The translations under genes were made by a program, and so were the position numbers. The notes below the pieces were generated by a model. That model made no database searches. It saw only the letters and a program-made list of their open reading frames with translations, and was not told the DNA's origin. Shown one piece after another: positions 37,670-47,434 of a stretch of DNA of 60,115 bases (its first letter is position 1; each line of letters begins with the position of its first letter). This DNA is from an uncultured Cetobacterium sp. (GTDB taxonomy: Bacteria; Fusobacteriota; Fusobacteriia; Fusobacteriales; Fusobacteriaceae). Location: NCBI GenBank assembly GCA_934085975.1, contig CAKOHT010000008.1:1-60115 (forward strand), written 5' to 3'.

Positions 37670-38622
37670 AAAAATATTCATTATACTTATTAGCGATTTT
37701 AGTTGGAATTTGTTTACTGTTGGGAGAGATTGGATTTGGAAAGAAACATGAAAATTTTAATGAGATGTTAGAAGCTAAAAATTTAATGGTAAAACTTTCT
37801 AAAGAGATATATAGTGAAAAGATAAATAGAGCAATTAATATTGATAAAAAATTAGATATTTTAGAAAGTGGTTTGATAGGAGAGGAGTTTACAGGAATAA
37901 CTACAACATTAGGAGATCTAGATAGTAAGAGACTATCTACAAATCCAGAGTTTACAGCTTATTTTGTAAAAGAATTGAAAAATAAAGGATTGAAAAAAGA
38001 TGATGTTGTATATGTAAATATGTCTAGCTCATTTCCAGGACTTAATCTATCTTTAATATCAGCCTTAGATACTCTTAATTTAAGAGGAGTTATAATAAAC
38101 TCCATAGGATCGTCAATGTATGGAGCTAATAATGAAAAGTTTACATTTTTGGAGATGACAAACTTTTTAAAATCTAAAGATATGATAAAAAATAGTGTAG
38201 AGCTTTACACACTAGGTGGAGATGCAGATGAAGGATTAAATTTTGATGAAGATATAAAAGGACAATTAGTAGAAAGATTAAAAAATATAGATATTCCAAA
38301 ATTAGATTTTAAAAATTTAAATGATAATATAGAAAAAAGAATAGCTTATTATGGAAAATATCCAGATCCAAAGTATTTTATAAATATTGGTGGAAATTTA
38401 GTTTCTTCAAAATTAGAAAAATATTATGAAAGTTTAGAAGTTCCTACTTTAACTATGTTAAATATTAAACAGATAGCTCTTGCTAATGGAATTTCTAATG
38501 CTAAAAATTCAAAACAATTATATGAAAACTCTCAAAATCTTATATTTTATTTTGGGATTATATTTGTTTTTATAGGGTATGTTTTGTTTAAATTTTATTT
38601 TAATATGCTAAATTCACAATAA
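37666..38622 (+). CDS. pgsW: Poly-gamma-glutamate system protein PgsW
   Basis: 318 residues: N-terminal helix (4-22), periplasmic alpha/beta domain with TTLGDLDSKRLSTNPEF, VYVNMSSSFPGLNL and the SIGSSMYGANN loop, and a C-terminal helix (about 293-312). It matches the family annotated only as poly-gamma-glutamate system protein; its exact role is unknown. No PgsA/CapA metallophosphatase follows, unlike Bacillus. It ends the operon. Confidence 0.85.
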   Translation: MKKYSLYLLAILVGICLLLGEIGFGKKHENFNEMLEAKNLMVKLSKEIYSEKINRAINIDKKLDILESGLIGEEFTGITTTLGDLDSKRLSTNPEFTAYFVKELKNKGLKKDDVVYVNMSSSFPGLNLSLISALDTLNLRGVIINSIGSSMYGANNEKFTFLEMTNFLKSKDMIKNSVELYTLGGDADEGLNFDEDIKGQLVERLKNIDIPKLDFKNLNDNIEKRIAYYGKYPDPKYFINIGGNLVSSKLEKYYESLEVPTLTMLNIKQIALANGISNAKNSKQLYENSQNLIFYFGIIFVFIGYVLFKFYFNMLNSQ

Positions 38623-38640
38623 AAGAGACTATACATAAAA

Positions 38641-38669
38641 TTGACAAAACATAAATGATACGGTATATA
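38641..38669 (+). promoter_or_regulatory. Strong promoter left upstream of the rbsA/mglA remnant
   Basis: TTGACA (38641-38646), 17-base spacer, TATATA (38664-38669). It should still fire and transcribe toward the rbsA remnant and the IS element. Confidence 0.75.
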
Positions 38670-38701
38670 AAATATTGAAAATAAAAAATAGGGAGGAGTG
38701 A

Positions 38702-39212
38702 ATGGAAAGTTATCTATTAGAAGCTAAAGATATTAGAAAAATTTTTCCAGGAGTTGTAGCTTTAGATGGAGTAAATTTTCCATTAAAAACTGGAGAGGTT
38801 CATGCTCTTTTAGGTGAAAATGGAGCAGGAAAATCGACTATGATGAAAATTTTTTCAGGTGTTCATCAAAAAGATGGTGGAGAAATCTATATAAAAGGAA
38901 AAAAAGAGGAGATAAAGTCACCGATACACGCAGCAGAGCTAGGTATTGGGATAATTTATCAAGAGCTAAATCTTTGTCCTCATCTTTCAGTAGCAGAGAA
39001 TATATTTTTAAGTAGAGAGTTTGTAAATGAAGTTCGTCTAGATAGAAAAAAATGGAAGAGGAGTAATAGTTGTATCTTCAGAACTTCCTGAGATTTTGGG
39101 AGTTACAGATAGAATAGTTGTTATGTGTAACAAAAAAATTCGTGCAAATTTGAATACGAGAGAAACCAATCAAGAGGAAATAATGCATTACGCTACAAAA
39201 TTTAATGACTAA
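38702..39212 (+). pseudogene. Sugar ABC transporter ATPase (RbsA/MglA type), internally deleted
   Basis: The 5' part is intact: GEVHALLGENGAGKSTMMKI (Walker A) through the Q-loop YQELNLCPHLSVAENIFL. At about 39050 it jumps, out of frame, to the last 50 codons of the same family ([20 protein letters not shown] … HYATKF, stop 39210-39212). About 350 codons are gone. No permease or binding-protein genes are next to it. Confidence 0.85.
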
Positions 39213-39307
39213 GGAGGGTAAAGTGAGTACAAAAATTTGAGTACTAAAAGAGGCTTCTTCAAATTTTGTGTAAACTCTAAAAAATTTAGAGAGAGTGTTC
39301 GAGAGTG

Positions 39308-40447
39308 TTCAAATCTTTGTGTAAACCTCAGTAATTTTTCTAGATTAATAGATTTAATATTTTTTACTTTTAATACTAATATTTTCTTTAGAATAGTACG
39401 AATTTAACTCGGCGTCAGTTTTTTTTCTTTGACGCCTTTTCTATTTTTTCAATAAATTTGCTAATATCGTAAATCTGATGGTAGGATTCGCTCAGAAAAA
39501 AATTGCTGTAATTGAGAAGCTACTTGTGTCCAAGTCTGTACATGTCGACCTTTTTCCCATTTTTTACAAGTATCTATTGTTGCTAAATACAGCATTTTAA
39601 ATAATGCATCATCTGTTGGAAATATTGATTTTGATTTTGTTACTTTTCTTAGCTGCCTAGTAAAATTTTCAATAGAATTTGTTGTATATATCAACTTTCT
39701 AAGCTCTGGTGGATATTTAAAAAAACTCGATAGTTCATGCCAATTAGCTCGCCAAGATCCTATTGCTCCAGGATATTTTTTACCCCATTTTTCTTCAAAT
39801 TTATCTAGGTTACCAAGCGCTATTTCTTCTGTAGTTGCTTTGTAAACTTCTTTTAAGTCTGATGTAAAAGATTTTAAATCTTTGTAACTTACAAATCTTG
39901 TTGAATTTCTAATTTGATGGACTATACATTTTTGTATCTCTGTATATGGATATACTGCTTGTATAGCTTCAGAAAAACCTTTTAAATTATCAATAGGAAA
40001 TAATTAAAATGTCTTCAACTTCTCTATTTCTGATTTCAGTCAAAACACTTAACCAATATTTGGAGCTTTCATTAGCCACGATCCAAAGTCCCAGAACTTC
40101 TTTTGTTCCATCAATTTTTACTCCAATAGCAACATAAACTACTTTTTTAACAACTTTAGGTTCAAAAATTCTCTCTCTATCTCTGGGAATATCGACAACA
40201 AATTCTCCATCAGAAGCAGTAATAGTTTTAGGATAATAACCATTTCTAGAGTTTGTAGTCTCTTTATTCTGGTAATCATATTTTGAGTATCCTAACTCAT
40301 CTTCGATTTCAGCTTCAAGCATAGATTGAACAGTATCAGCCATTAAATTCTTGAAAATTTCTTGCCATAAAAAACCTTCTAGATTAATGATGTAATATTA
40401 TTAATCTAGAAGGTCTACAATTATTATTTACACAAAATTATTTATAC
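39308..40447 (-). mobile_element. IS256-family element, nearly full length but defective
   Basis: It spans a terminal repeat near 39308-39335 (AAATCTTTGTGTAAACC), a transposase gene, and the opposite terminal repeat ending near 40447 (TTTACACAAAATTATTTATA). Both ends share TTTGTGTAAA and TCTAGATTAAT. The 40447 end lies directly against the coding part of a decayed MacB permease, so it inserted there. Confidence 0.82.
39461..40370 (-). pseudogene. IS256-family transposase, frameshifted and N-terminally deleted
   Basis: It reads QEIFKNLMADTVQSMLEAEI, ELGYSKYDYQNKETTNSRNG, VDIPRDRERIFEPKVVKK, GVKIDGTKEVLGLWI and DNLKGFSEAIQAVYP through LRKLIYTTNSIENF to the C-terminus. One frameshift sits near 40005 (between EDILIIS and DNLKGF), and the segment between the start MAR and QEIF is deleted (about 25 codons). 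It also lacks the YENDISSIEDKILSM region after EPKVVKK that the 59.6-kb copy keeps. A GGCGTCA / TGACGCC terminator lies at 39412-39437. Confidence 0.83.
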
Positions 40448-42240
40448 TTATTAAAACATTTTCTGCAACATCTGGTGAAATATTTTTAAATTTATTTGTT
40501 TGAACTAAGGAATTTATCAAATTAGGCGTGAAAAAATATTTATTTCTAAATTTAGTATTATTTTTATTAATGGATACATTGAACTTTCCATATCCTCCCT
40601 CCTTTAATTTACCAATTACTAAATTTTCTCCTCCTTCTCCTAATGAAGCTATAGCAATAACTGAGGAAATTCCAATTATTATTCCTAATCTTCAGAAACA
40701 CTATCTAAATTTCCAGTTGGTTCATCTGCCAAAATTAAATCTGGATTATTGACAATAGACTCTTTGATTTTGTCCTCCTGATAATTGGTTTGGAAAATGA
40801 TCAATTCTTTCTTCTAAGCTAACAGATTTTAAAGCTAAAAACGCTCTACTGCTTCTCTCTTTTTTAGAAACTTTAGCATATATTAACGGTAACTCTACAT
40901 TCTTAATAGCAGTTATATTTTTTAACAAATTAAATGATTGAAAAACAAATCCAATACTATATATTCCGAATAAAGGAGATTTTCTTATCATCTAAACTTA
41001 AAACGTCTACATCATTTAGAGTGTAAAATCCAGTAAAATTAGAATCTAATCCCCCCTATAATATTCATTAAAGTCGATTTACCACTACCGCTGCTACCCG
41101 TTATGGCGATAAATTCACCTCTACTTATTTGAAGATTTATATCTTTTAGAACATGCACACTAATTTGTTCATTTGTATAAATTTTATTTAAGTTTTTTAT
41201 ACTAATCACTTTATCTCCCACTTATGAATTTATTTTCATTCCTTCTACTAAATCTTCAGTTGGAAAAAGAATGTACTTTTCTTTTTTGTTTCACCAATAT
41301 TTTCTCTTGTATAACTTCATTCATATCATCCGTAAGATTTATATCTCTATAAAAAAGCTTTTTGGAAAATTTTAACACAATTTTATTATCATCATATTTT
41401 CCCAATCCTAAAGCTATATCTGGTACTTTGTTTGAATATTCTTGATACTTAATTGTTTTTTTCTTCTAATTCTAACTCTCTTAAATCGACTTGATCTATC
41501 TTTTCTATATTTATTTTAAATTATTATTATCTATTTTTTTCAACTTAAAGTTATTAATATCGATATTATATTTATAAAAAAACTGCTTCTTCAAAATTTT
41601 TAATTGATTTCTCAAATAGTCTAACTCCATAGATGTATTCTCATAATTATAAATTGAACTCTCTAAATCAATTTTTGAAACTTTACCTAACTTATAAGAA
41701 TTATCAAGAACATTTTTTTGCTCTCTTAAAACCTTTAGGGCACTACTTTTTATTATGATTTCAGATTCAACATCTTTTATATCTTTGTATAAATTTATTA
41801 AAGATATTTTTTCAAGTTGTAATTTCTTTAGATATTGGACTCTATTTTTATTTTCCTCATAAAATAATTTTTTTAAGTCACTATCGTATTTAGAATAAAC
41901 TAAATCTTTTAAATTTTTTTCCACTCCAAATCCAAAATTGTCTTTATTTTTATTTTTACTTCCTTTTATATAAAAATTTCCGTACTTAATTTCACCTGTA
42001 GATTCAAAATTTTTACTACTTTTATTTCCTGCGATAAATTATAGTTACTTTGAACACCGTTATACTCTCTCAGTCTTAAGGTATCTTTTTTATAGTGTTA
42101 AACTCTTTTTTATTTTCAAATATTTCTCGCTGATAAAATGTACTATCCAACTATTCAAGTAAGCTATCTAAAGAGATCTCCTCACCATAGAGTAGAGCAG
42201 AAATGGAGAAGATAACGAAGATGCAAAACCTCTTACTCAT
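40448..42240 (-). pseudogene. Decayed TolC-HlyD-MacB ATPase-permease locus
   Basis: Read down the minus strand. 42240-41280: TolC-family gene (signal MSKRFCIFVIFSISALLYGE, helices at 41511-41924) with several frameshifts. About 41275-41222: last 17 codons of an HlyD adaptor (LFPTEDLVEGMKINS). 41221-41039: ATPase start with Walker [10 protein letters not shown]. 40991-40746: LSGGQNQRV signature after a frameshift. Near 40690-40735: Walker B ADEPTGNLD. It is then fused to the first permease domain (GISSVIAIASLGEGGENLV) cut by the IS end at 40447. It parallels the intact-looking operon at 6072-9709. Confidence 0.8.
41039..41221 (-). pseudogene. MacB-type ATPase, N-terminal fragment
   Basis: 60 codons: [20 protein letters not shown] then [18 protein letters not shown], the Walker A region of the LolD/MacB ATPase branch. 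The frame breaks at about 41040; the continuation is at 40746-40991. Part of the decayed export locus. Confidence 0.8.
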
Positions 42241-42269
42241 TTATAACATCCCTCCATAAATTAAATTTT

Positions 42270-43082
42270 TTAAATTTTATACTCAATTCCCACTTTCAAT
42301 ATTGGAGATATTTTATGTTTCATAAAATTTTGCATCTCTTTTTGAGTATCTCTGTATTCAAAATCCTTAAAACCAATCCCTATCAACAAGTTCAATTCCT
42401 GAGTTTCATTTCTATATATATTTTGTTTGTCAATAATTTCTATACTAAACCAATTCCTAATACTGTCATGTGGAATTGCATATTTTATATTAAAATTCAA
42501 GTTATTATTATCTGTTAATTTATAAAAACTCTCAATTCCCAAATGCAATGCTCCCCAACCAAAACTTCTACTACTTGAAATTTCAGAATTTTGTGGAGTT
42601 TTTACTCTATACTTATAATCAAATTTTGAAAGACTAAACTCTAAAGTGGATGCTATTTTTACTCTCTCATTTTTAAAAATATAGTACCCTGTTCCAAACA
42701 TTGTACTTATATATTTATGTTTTGTCTCTACATCTGAATCTTTAGGAATAACTTTATTATGTGAAATTAAATCATAATCAATATGCGCCCTTCCATTAAA
42801 AGTATTAAAACTTACCCCAGTGTATAAGAATAAATCTTCCCATTCTGTCCTAATTTCAAATTCCGGATAATGTATTCTCTTTATTCCTAACTCTTTAAAC
42901 TCTGGTTTATTTGGAGTTGCAGTATTATATTGTCCCCCTTTCGGTATCTGAACGAACCCATCTATTTCTCCAAAATCATGATTGTATTTAAAAGTATAAC
43001 TCTTTGGTTTTGCTATATCAAGCGCGTATATAGAATTAGCTAAAGTAAATAATAGAACAATTTTTAATAATATTTGTTTCAA
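42270..43082 (-). CDS. Outer-membrane beta-barrel protein, unknown function
   Basis: 270 residues with a signal peptide (1-20, ending NSIYA) and barrel-like strands rich in aromatic residues, ending KVGIEYKI. Long charged loops occur between strands (KPEFKELGIKRIHYPEFEIR). No family is recognised. It follows the decayed TolC gene by 29 bases and has its own RBS, so it may be expressed independently. Confidence 0.65.
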   Translation of the reverse strand: MKQILLKIVLLFTLANSIYALDIAKPKSYTFKYNHDFGEIDGFVQIPKGGQYNTATPNKPEFKELGIKRIHYPEFEIRTEWEDLFLYTGVSFNTFNGRAHIDYDLISHNKVIPKDSDVETKHKYISTMFGTGYYIFKNERVKIASTLEFSLSKFDYKYRVKTPQNSEISSSRSFGWGALHLGIESFYKLTDNNNLNFNIKYAIPHDSIRNWFSIEIIDKQNIYRNETQELNLLIGIGFKDFEYRDTQKEMQNFMKHKISPILKVGIEYKI

Positions 43083-43167
43083 TACTCTTCTCCTTTAATA
43101 TTTTTTTAATTTTAACATAGAAAACTTTCTAAAAAAATGAACTATGGAATTATGTATTTAAGTACAT

Positions 43168-44667
43168 CTATATTATCATTTTTCTACATAAAACAATCGT
43201 TACACTTTCAAAATGTACCTCTAAGGACTGAAGTTTTTGCAAATCTTCTTCATAAAAAAGAGAAATATAGTTTAAAGGAATTATAACAATTGTTTCACCT
43301 AATTTTATTTCAAAATATGCATTTTTAAAATTGGGATTATCATCAAATACCTCTTTATTTAAATATTCAACGAATTCAGAATACGATAAATCTCTATTGT
43401 TAAAAACTACTCTAACCACATCCACTTTTAATAAATTAAGATCATTTTCGCTCGTTCCCAAATATTTGCTAGAAAATATGATTTCTGAATTTTTAACAAT
43501 TTCAGTAGAAGACCAATCTTGTTGAAGAACGAAATCATTATAAAGAGCTATATTACTTCTATTGTCATCTCTAAAATAAAGTTTAACCTTCTCAAAATCA
43601 AATTGATTAATACAATTAATAGTTTTATATCTAGAAGAAGATAATGATTTATTTTTGCTTTTATATTTATCCACTAGTATGTTGCCTAAATTAAGATTCA
43701 AATTCATCAAAATTAAAAACGTTAAAATTATAGTTTTTAATTTTGTATCTTGATTTTTTATAGTAAAATAATATATTGACACCAATAATATAAAGATTCC
43801 CAAAAATATCATTAACAATCTATTTGTTGTCAATCCATAATGCTCTATTCTTTTATAGTATGAATTAAAGTAATAAAACAATAAAATAGGACTAGCGTAC
43901 CAAATTATCTTTTCTAATTTCAATTTATTATAGTTCTCAACTAACAAAATTTTAATTATAGCAAAAGCAAAAAACAAAGGAATAAGTCTTCCTAATATAT
44001 TTACGGGATATTCATTAAAAAAAACAACCTTAGCAATATATACAAAAATTATTAAAACACCCACACTTAATAAATCTAACAATATCAGAACTATATTTCC
44101 TTCTTTTTTTATGTCCTTACTATCAATATAGTTCTTCTTCGATTTTTCATACACATAATTAAAAAATAAAAAATAATAAAAACAAATAATTTCAAATATA
44201 GATACAGAGCTAAACTCAAGATTAAATAGTTCATTGCTCACAAAATTAAGTAAAGATAAAATAGCTATTAGAAAACAACTGATAATAATTGAAAAAAAGA
44301 AACTATATGTAAGTAACTTAATATATCCTTTTATACTTGTATTAAGATTTTTGCTCCCTAAAGATATCCAGCTATAAAGTAGAATAGAAAATACAAAAAA
44401 CAGTATTTTAATATAAATGTCCACATTTATTTTTATCAATCGAGTTAGTCCTATTACTAAAAAAACTAACAAGATAATAAAAAAATCCCTCTTATCACTT
44501 CTTTGTCTTATTTTATTTGAAATTAATAACGCGAGCATTCCAACTCCAATTATTCCTAAATCATCACAAAGTTGAAATAACGAAAAGAGATATGCTACCG
44601 TACTTAAAAAAATCACATATTTTTCTTTTATTATATAATTCTTAACTGTATTTAATTTTGTTTTCAT
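43168..44667 (-). CDS. Multi-spanning membrane protein of the DUF4153/DUF4173 type
   Basis: 499 residues with about 11 helices (20-340) followed by a hydrophilic tail of about 150 residues. The family pattern YKRIEHYGLTTNRLLMIF is clear. The function of the family is not known. Very AT-rich, no close operon partner. Confidence 0.68.
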   Translation of the reverse strand: MKTKLNTVKNYIIKEKYVIFLSTVAYLFSLFQLCDDLGIIGVGMLALLISNKIRQRSDKRDFFIILLVFLVIGLTRLIKINVDIYIKILFFVFSILLYSWISLGSKNLNTSIKGYIKLLTYSFFFSIIISCFLIAILSLLNFVSNELFNLEFSSVSIFEIICFYYFLFFNYVYEKSKKNYIDSKDIKKEGNIVLILLDLLSVGVLIIFVYIAKVVFFNEYPVNILGRLIPLFFAFAIIKILLVENYNKLKLEKIIWYASPILLFYYFNSYYKRIEHYGLTTNRLLMIFLGIFILLVSIYYFTIKNQDTKLKTIILTFLILMNLNLNLGNILVDKYKSKNKSLSSSRYKTINCINQFDFEKVKLYFRDDNRSNIALYNDFVLQQDWSSTEIVKNSEIIFSSKYLGTSENDLNLLKVDVVRVVFNNRDLSYSEFVEYLNKEVFDDNPNFKNAYFEIKLGETIVIIPLNYISLFYEEDLQKLQSLEVHFESVTIVLCRKMII

Positions 44668-44727
44668 CTTAATATCCCATCCTTTTCTATTTTTTCTCCC
44701 TTCTTAGAATCTCTAATTTTTACTAAA

Positions 44728-44795
44728 AAAAAATCTCCTAAATTTCAATGATATTACATCATTAATCTAGAAGATCCGCAATATTATTCACATGA
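44728..44795 (-). mobile_element. Degenerate solo end of the IS256-family element
   Basis: TTCAATGATATTACATCATT and AATCTAGAAGATCCGCAATA correspond base by base, with scattered changes, to 59950-59985 at the intact end. The outer terminal bases are decayed. It lies exactly at the 3' end of the DUF535 gene, whose stop is at 44788. Confidence 0.75.
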
Positions 44796-45714
44796 ATATA
44801 TTCATATCTCTCAATTTTATAGTCATTTGTTTCTCTATATTTTCAATTAAAGATAATTTTTTTAGATACTGTCCCCTTTTTTTACTAGGCACTTCCTCAA
44901 TACTTTTTTTATTCAATTTTGTGGGAAGTTTCCAAGTATCATTTTTCAAATAAGTAGAATCCAAGGATTCTAAAAAAGAATCATAATCAGAGTGTATTGT
45001 TCTTTTTCTAATATACCTCTGAGCCTTGTAAATGTGAGTTTTATTACTAACACTAAACTTATCTATGGTAAGATTCAAAACATTTTCTATTATATATAGT
45101 GATTCAATCAAAAGTTTTTTAGGAAATATTCCATAAAGTTCCTTTGTAGCAATCTTTATATACTCTTTATCAATCTCACGAGGTGCTCCTTGAATTCCAC
45201 CAATAAATATGACCATTTTTGGAGAATTAGTTTTTAAAAAACTAAATGTTAGAGTAGATAAACAGACATTATTACTATCTAAAAGTTTCAAATTAATCTC
45301 TCCCTCTTTATCAAAAAATGGGTACAATTCTAGAGAAATAATAAAATCTTTTCCCTCTTTTCCAATGACTCTAGCTAAAGTTGCTTTCCCGTTTGTGTAA
45401 AGCTCATTGAGTAAATATTCATCAAAAATCTTATCAATAGTTTTATATGTATTGATTATAATATCTAATTTATCTGATGTTTTCATATATCTCTTTAGAT
45501 AGGGTCTATGAATTTTGCTAATTAAAATCGGATAAGAATACACTTTTTCTTTCAAATAATCATGCTTTAATATAAAATCTCCCAGTTTAAGCGAAGATTT
45601 TAAAGTTAATACTGTTCGAAAAATGAATTTTATCTTTTTTTTAGTGGTATTAATCTCACCCTTTTTTTCACCTTTTTTTACTATAGTTTTGAATAAATTT
45701 AATGACTGTAACAT
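44788..45714 (-). CDS. VirK/YbjX-type (DUF535) protein, C-terminus at an IS end
   Basis: 308 residues. DUF535 signatures: FIGGIQGAPREI, then IKIATKELYGIFPKKLLIES and the VLNLTIDKFSVSNKTHIYKA stretch. VirK-like proteins have been tied to envelope stress and virulence in enterobacteria; the mechanism is not known. The ATG at 45714 has no SD; a well-placed SD (GGAGGAAG) drives an in-frame 12-codon reading that stops one codon before it. The last codons overlap the IS remnant, so the natural end may be lost. Confidence 0.7.
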   Translation of the reverse strand: MLQSLNLFKTIVKKGEKKGEINTTKKKIKFIFRTVLTLKSSLKLGDFILKHDYLKEKVYSYPILISKIHRPYLKRYMKTSDKLDIIINTYKTIDKIFDEYLLNELYTNGKATLARVIGKEGKDFIISLELYPFFDKEGEINLKLLDSNNVCLSTLTFSFLKTNSPKMVIFIGGIQGAPREIDKEYIKIATKELYGIFPKKLLIESLYIIENVLNLTIDKFSVSNKTHIYKAQRYIRKRTIHSDYDSFLESLDSTYLKNDTWKLPTKLNKKSIEEVPSKKRGQYLKKLSLIENIEKQMTIKLRDMNIFM

Positions 45715-45753
45715 TTATATATATTTGTATGATGAACACATAAAAGTGCTCAT
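45715..45753 (-). CDS. 12-codon leader reading frame in phase with the DUF535 gene
   Basis: ATG at 45751-45753 after GAAGGAGGAAG, coding MSTFMCSSYKYI, then TAA directly followed in the same frame by the ATG of the next gene. Either a leader peptide with stop-start reinitiation, or a nonsense mutation near the 5' end of one gene. Confidence 0.4.
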   Translation of the reverse strand: MSTFMCSSYKYI

Positions 45754-45991
45754 CTCCGCTTCCTCCTTCTATATTAATTTTTCAAAATTTTTTGTAAAGA
45801 CATCATTTTTTTCTTGAAAAAATTCCAATTCAAATATTGCCCTCTATTATAATTATATCTTTACTACCTACTATGGTACCTCTTTTTTATAAAAAAAAAT
45901 CAAAAAAATACATATAAACACAAAATATTGTATTGAATTCCTCAAATAACTACATGAAAGTAATAATAGTATTGCCTAAAATAAACCACAA

Positions 45992-46270
45992 CTATTTCGC
46001 AACTTTTTCTGCCAAACTCTTTCCCACTCTAAATTTAACTACTCTTTTTTCTAACGATTGCATTTTTTTTCTTGTTTTTGGATTTCGATATGTTCTTGCC
46101 GATTGAATTGCTACTTCAAATTTTCCAAATCCTAATACTGAAATCTTTTCACCTTTTACTAAAGTCTCTTCTAATGCTGAAAAGAAGCCATCTACTAATC
46201 TTTTTGCTTCTTTTTTTGTAGATAATTCCATTTTCTCTTGATATAACACTATAAATTCTTGTTTTGTCAT
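45992..46270 (-). CDS. hup: HU-family DNA-binding protein
   Basis: 92 residues, normal HU length. MTKQEFIVLYQEK start, ISVLGFGKFEV hinge and the DNA-binding arm ARTYRNPKTRKKM, ending FRVGKSLAEKV. The ATG at 46270 is preceded by AGGAGGGA; longer readings lack an RBS. A nucleoid protein bending DNA; monocistronic. Confidence 0.93.
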   Translation of the reverse strand: MTKQEFIVLYQEKMELSTKKEAKRLVDGFFSALEETLVKGEKISVLGFGKFEVAIQSARTYRNPKTRKKMQSLEKRVVKFRVGKSLAEKVAK

Positions 46271-46515
46271 TCTTTCCCTCCTAATTTTAATTTGATTAAT
46301 ATACACTCTCTTTTATCTAACATAATAATATAATTCATTAAGAATCTGCAATATTATCGATATTTATTAAACTTTTATGTAAAATTGAAAGTCAAGTTAA
46401 TTTTTAGGGATTTAATGAGGTAAATTACCTATTTTCATGTATAAAATATCTAAAATTAAAAAAATTTATATAATTTTAGATAAAGGATCTAAGAGTAGTA
46501 GAGGAGGAGAGTTTT

Positions 46516-47286
46516 ATGAAAAAATTATTGTTATGTTCTTTAGTGGTAGTAAGCGGAATAGCTTATAGTAAGGAGGTTATGGTCACACCGCAGGTTTTGG
46601 CTGAACCAGAAGTAATGGAAAAAACTGAACCGGCGGTAATGCTTGAAAGTACTGTGAATGACACCATTGAAATGAAGGAAAATCCTTTAAATAATATTTA
46701 TTTGAGAGTTGGGTTATCACCATTTGCAGGATATAGTAAATTTTCTACAAAATATGATAAAACCGATAAAAGAATAACAGATGGAAAGCCCAACAATTTA
46801 GGATATGAATTAGGTGTTGAATACACTAGAAATTTAAATGAAAATTTAGAATTAGGTTTAGGAGTAGCATATCAAAACAATTCAAAATTGAAGAGTTATA
46901 CTGTAGAAAATGGTGTAAAAAATCATATGGGAAAATATGATTCAATTCCAGTATATTTGGTTAGTAAATATTCTTTTGATGAGTTTCAAAATGGAATCAA
47001 GCCTTATTTAAAAGGAAATTTAGGATACTCATTTAATTTTAATGAAAAAAATGGTTATTTCGTAGATAAAGATGTTAAATACTCTTATAGTTCTAAAGTA
47101 ACGGACGGTGCTTATGTAGCATTAGGTGCTGGAATAGAATATAACAACATTGGAGTAGACCTAATGTATCAGTTGACTGGTGCGAAGTTATCTCTAAAAG
47201 ATAAAGACAGTGGAATGAAAACAAAAAAAGATTATTTTTCAAATGCTAAAATCACATTGGGTATAAGTTACAAATTTGAATATTAA
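46516..47286 (+). CDS. Outer-membrane beta-barrel protein, paralogue of the 20976-21662 product
   Basis: 256 residues: signal peptide (1-19), a 35-residue linker rich in Pro and Glu (TPQVLAEPEVMEKTEPAVML), then the same eight-strand barrel: LGYELGVEYTRNLNENLELG, LGVAYQNNS, SIPVYLVSKY and LGYSFNF. It ends ISYKFEY. The extra linker differs from the paralogue and may span the periplasm. GAGGAGAG RBS. Confidence 0.8.
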   Translation: MKKLLLCSLVVVSGIAYSKEVMVTPQVLAEPEVMEKTEPAVMLESTVNDTIEMKENPLNNIYLRVGLSPFAGYSKFSTKYDKTDKRITDGKPNNLGYELGVEYTRNLNENLELGLGVAYQNNSKLKSYTVENGVKNHMGKYDSIPVYLVSKYSFDEFQNGIKPYLKGNLGYSFNFNEKNGYFVDKDVKYSYSSKVTDGAYVALGAGIEYNNIGVDLMYQLTGAKLSLKDKDSGMKTKKDYFSNAKITLGISYKFEY

Positions 47287-47291
47287 TTAGC

Positions 47292-47348
47292 TTTCCCCCA
47301 AACTTCTATATTCCTCTCATAACGCTTGTTATGGGGGGAAATTTTTTT
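47292..47348 (+). terminator. Intrinsic terminator after the barrel gene
   Basis: TTCCCCC pairs with GGGGGAA over a loop that itself holds a CATAACGCTTGTTATG hairpin, followed by a T run. Confidence 0.75.
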
Positions 47349-47434
47349 ATCATTATTTTTATTTATATAGAGGATAATCTAATTTTTTTTGTAAATCTAT
47401 TTATAGTGATATTGAATTAACGAGGTGGGATAGT

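Noticed and set aside
40528..40752. Plus-strand 74-codon frame beside the IS element
   Set aside because: The minus strand there encodes recognisable MacB permease and ATPase fragments; the plus frame is a shadow without RBS.
46330..46360. Sequence CATTAAGAATCTGCAATATT resembling an IS256-family end
   Set aside because: The match is short and gapped and lacks the CTAGA core, so chance in AT-rich DNA is likely.
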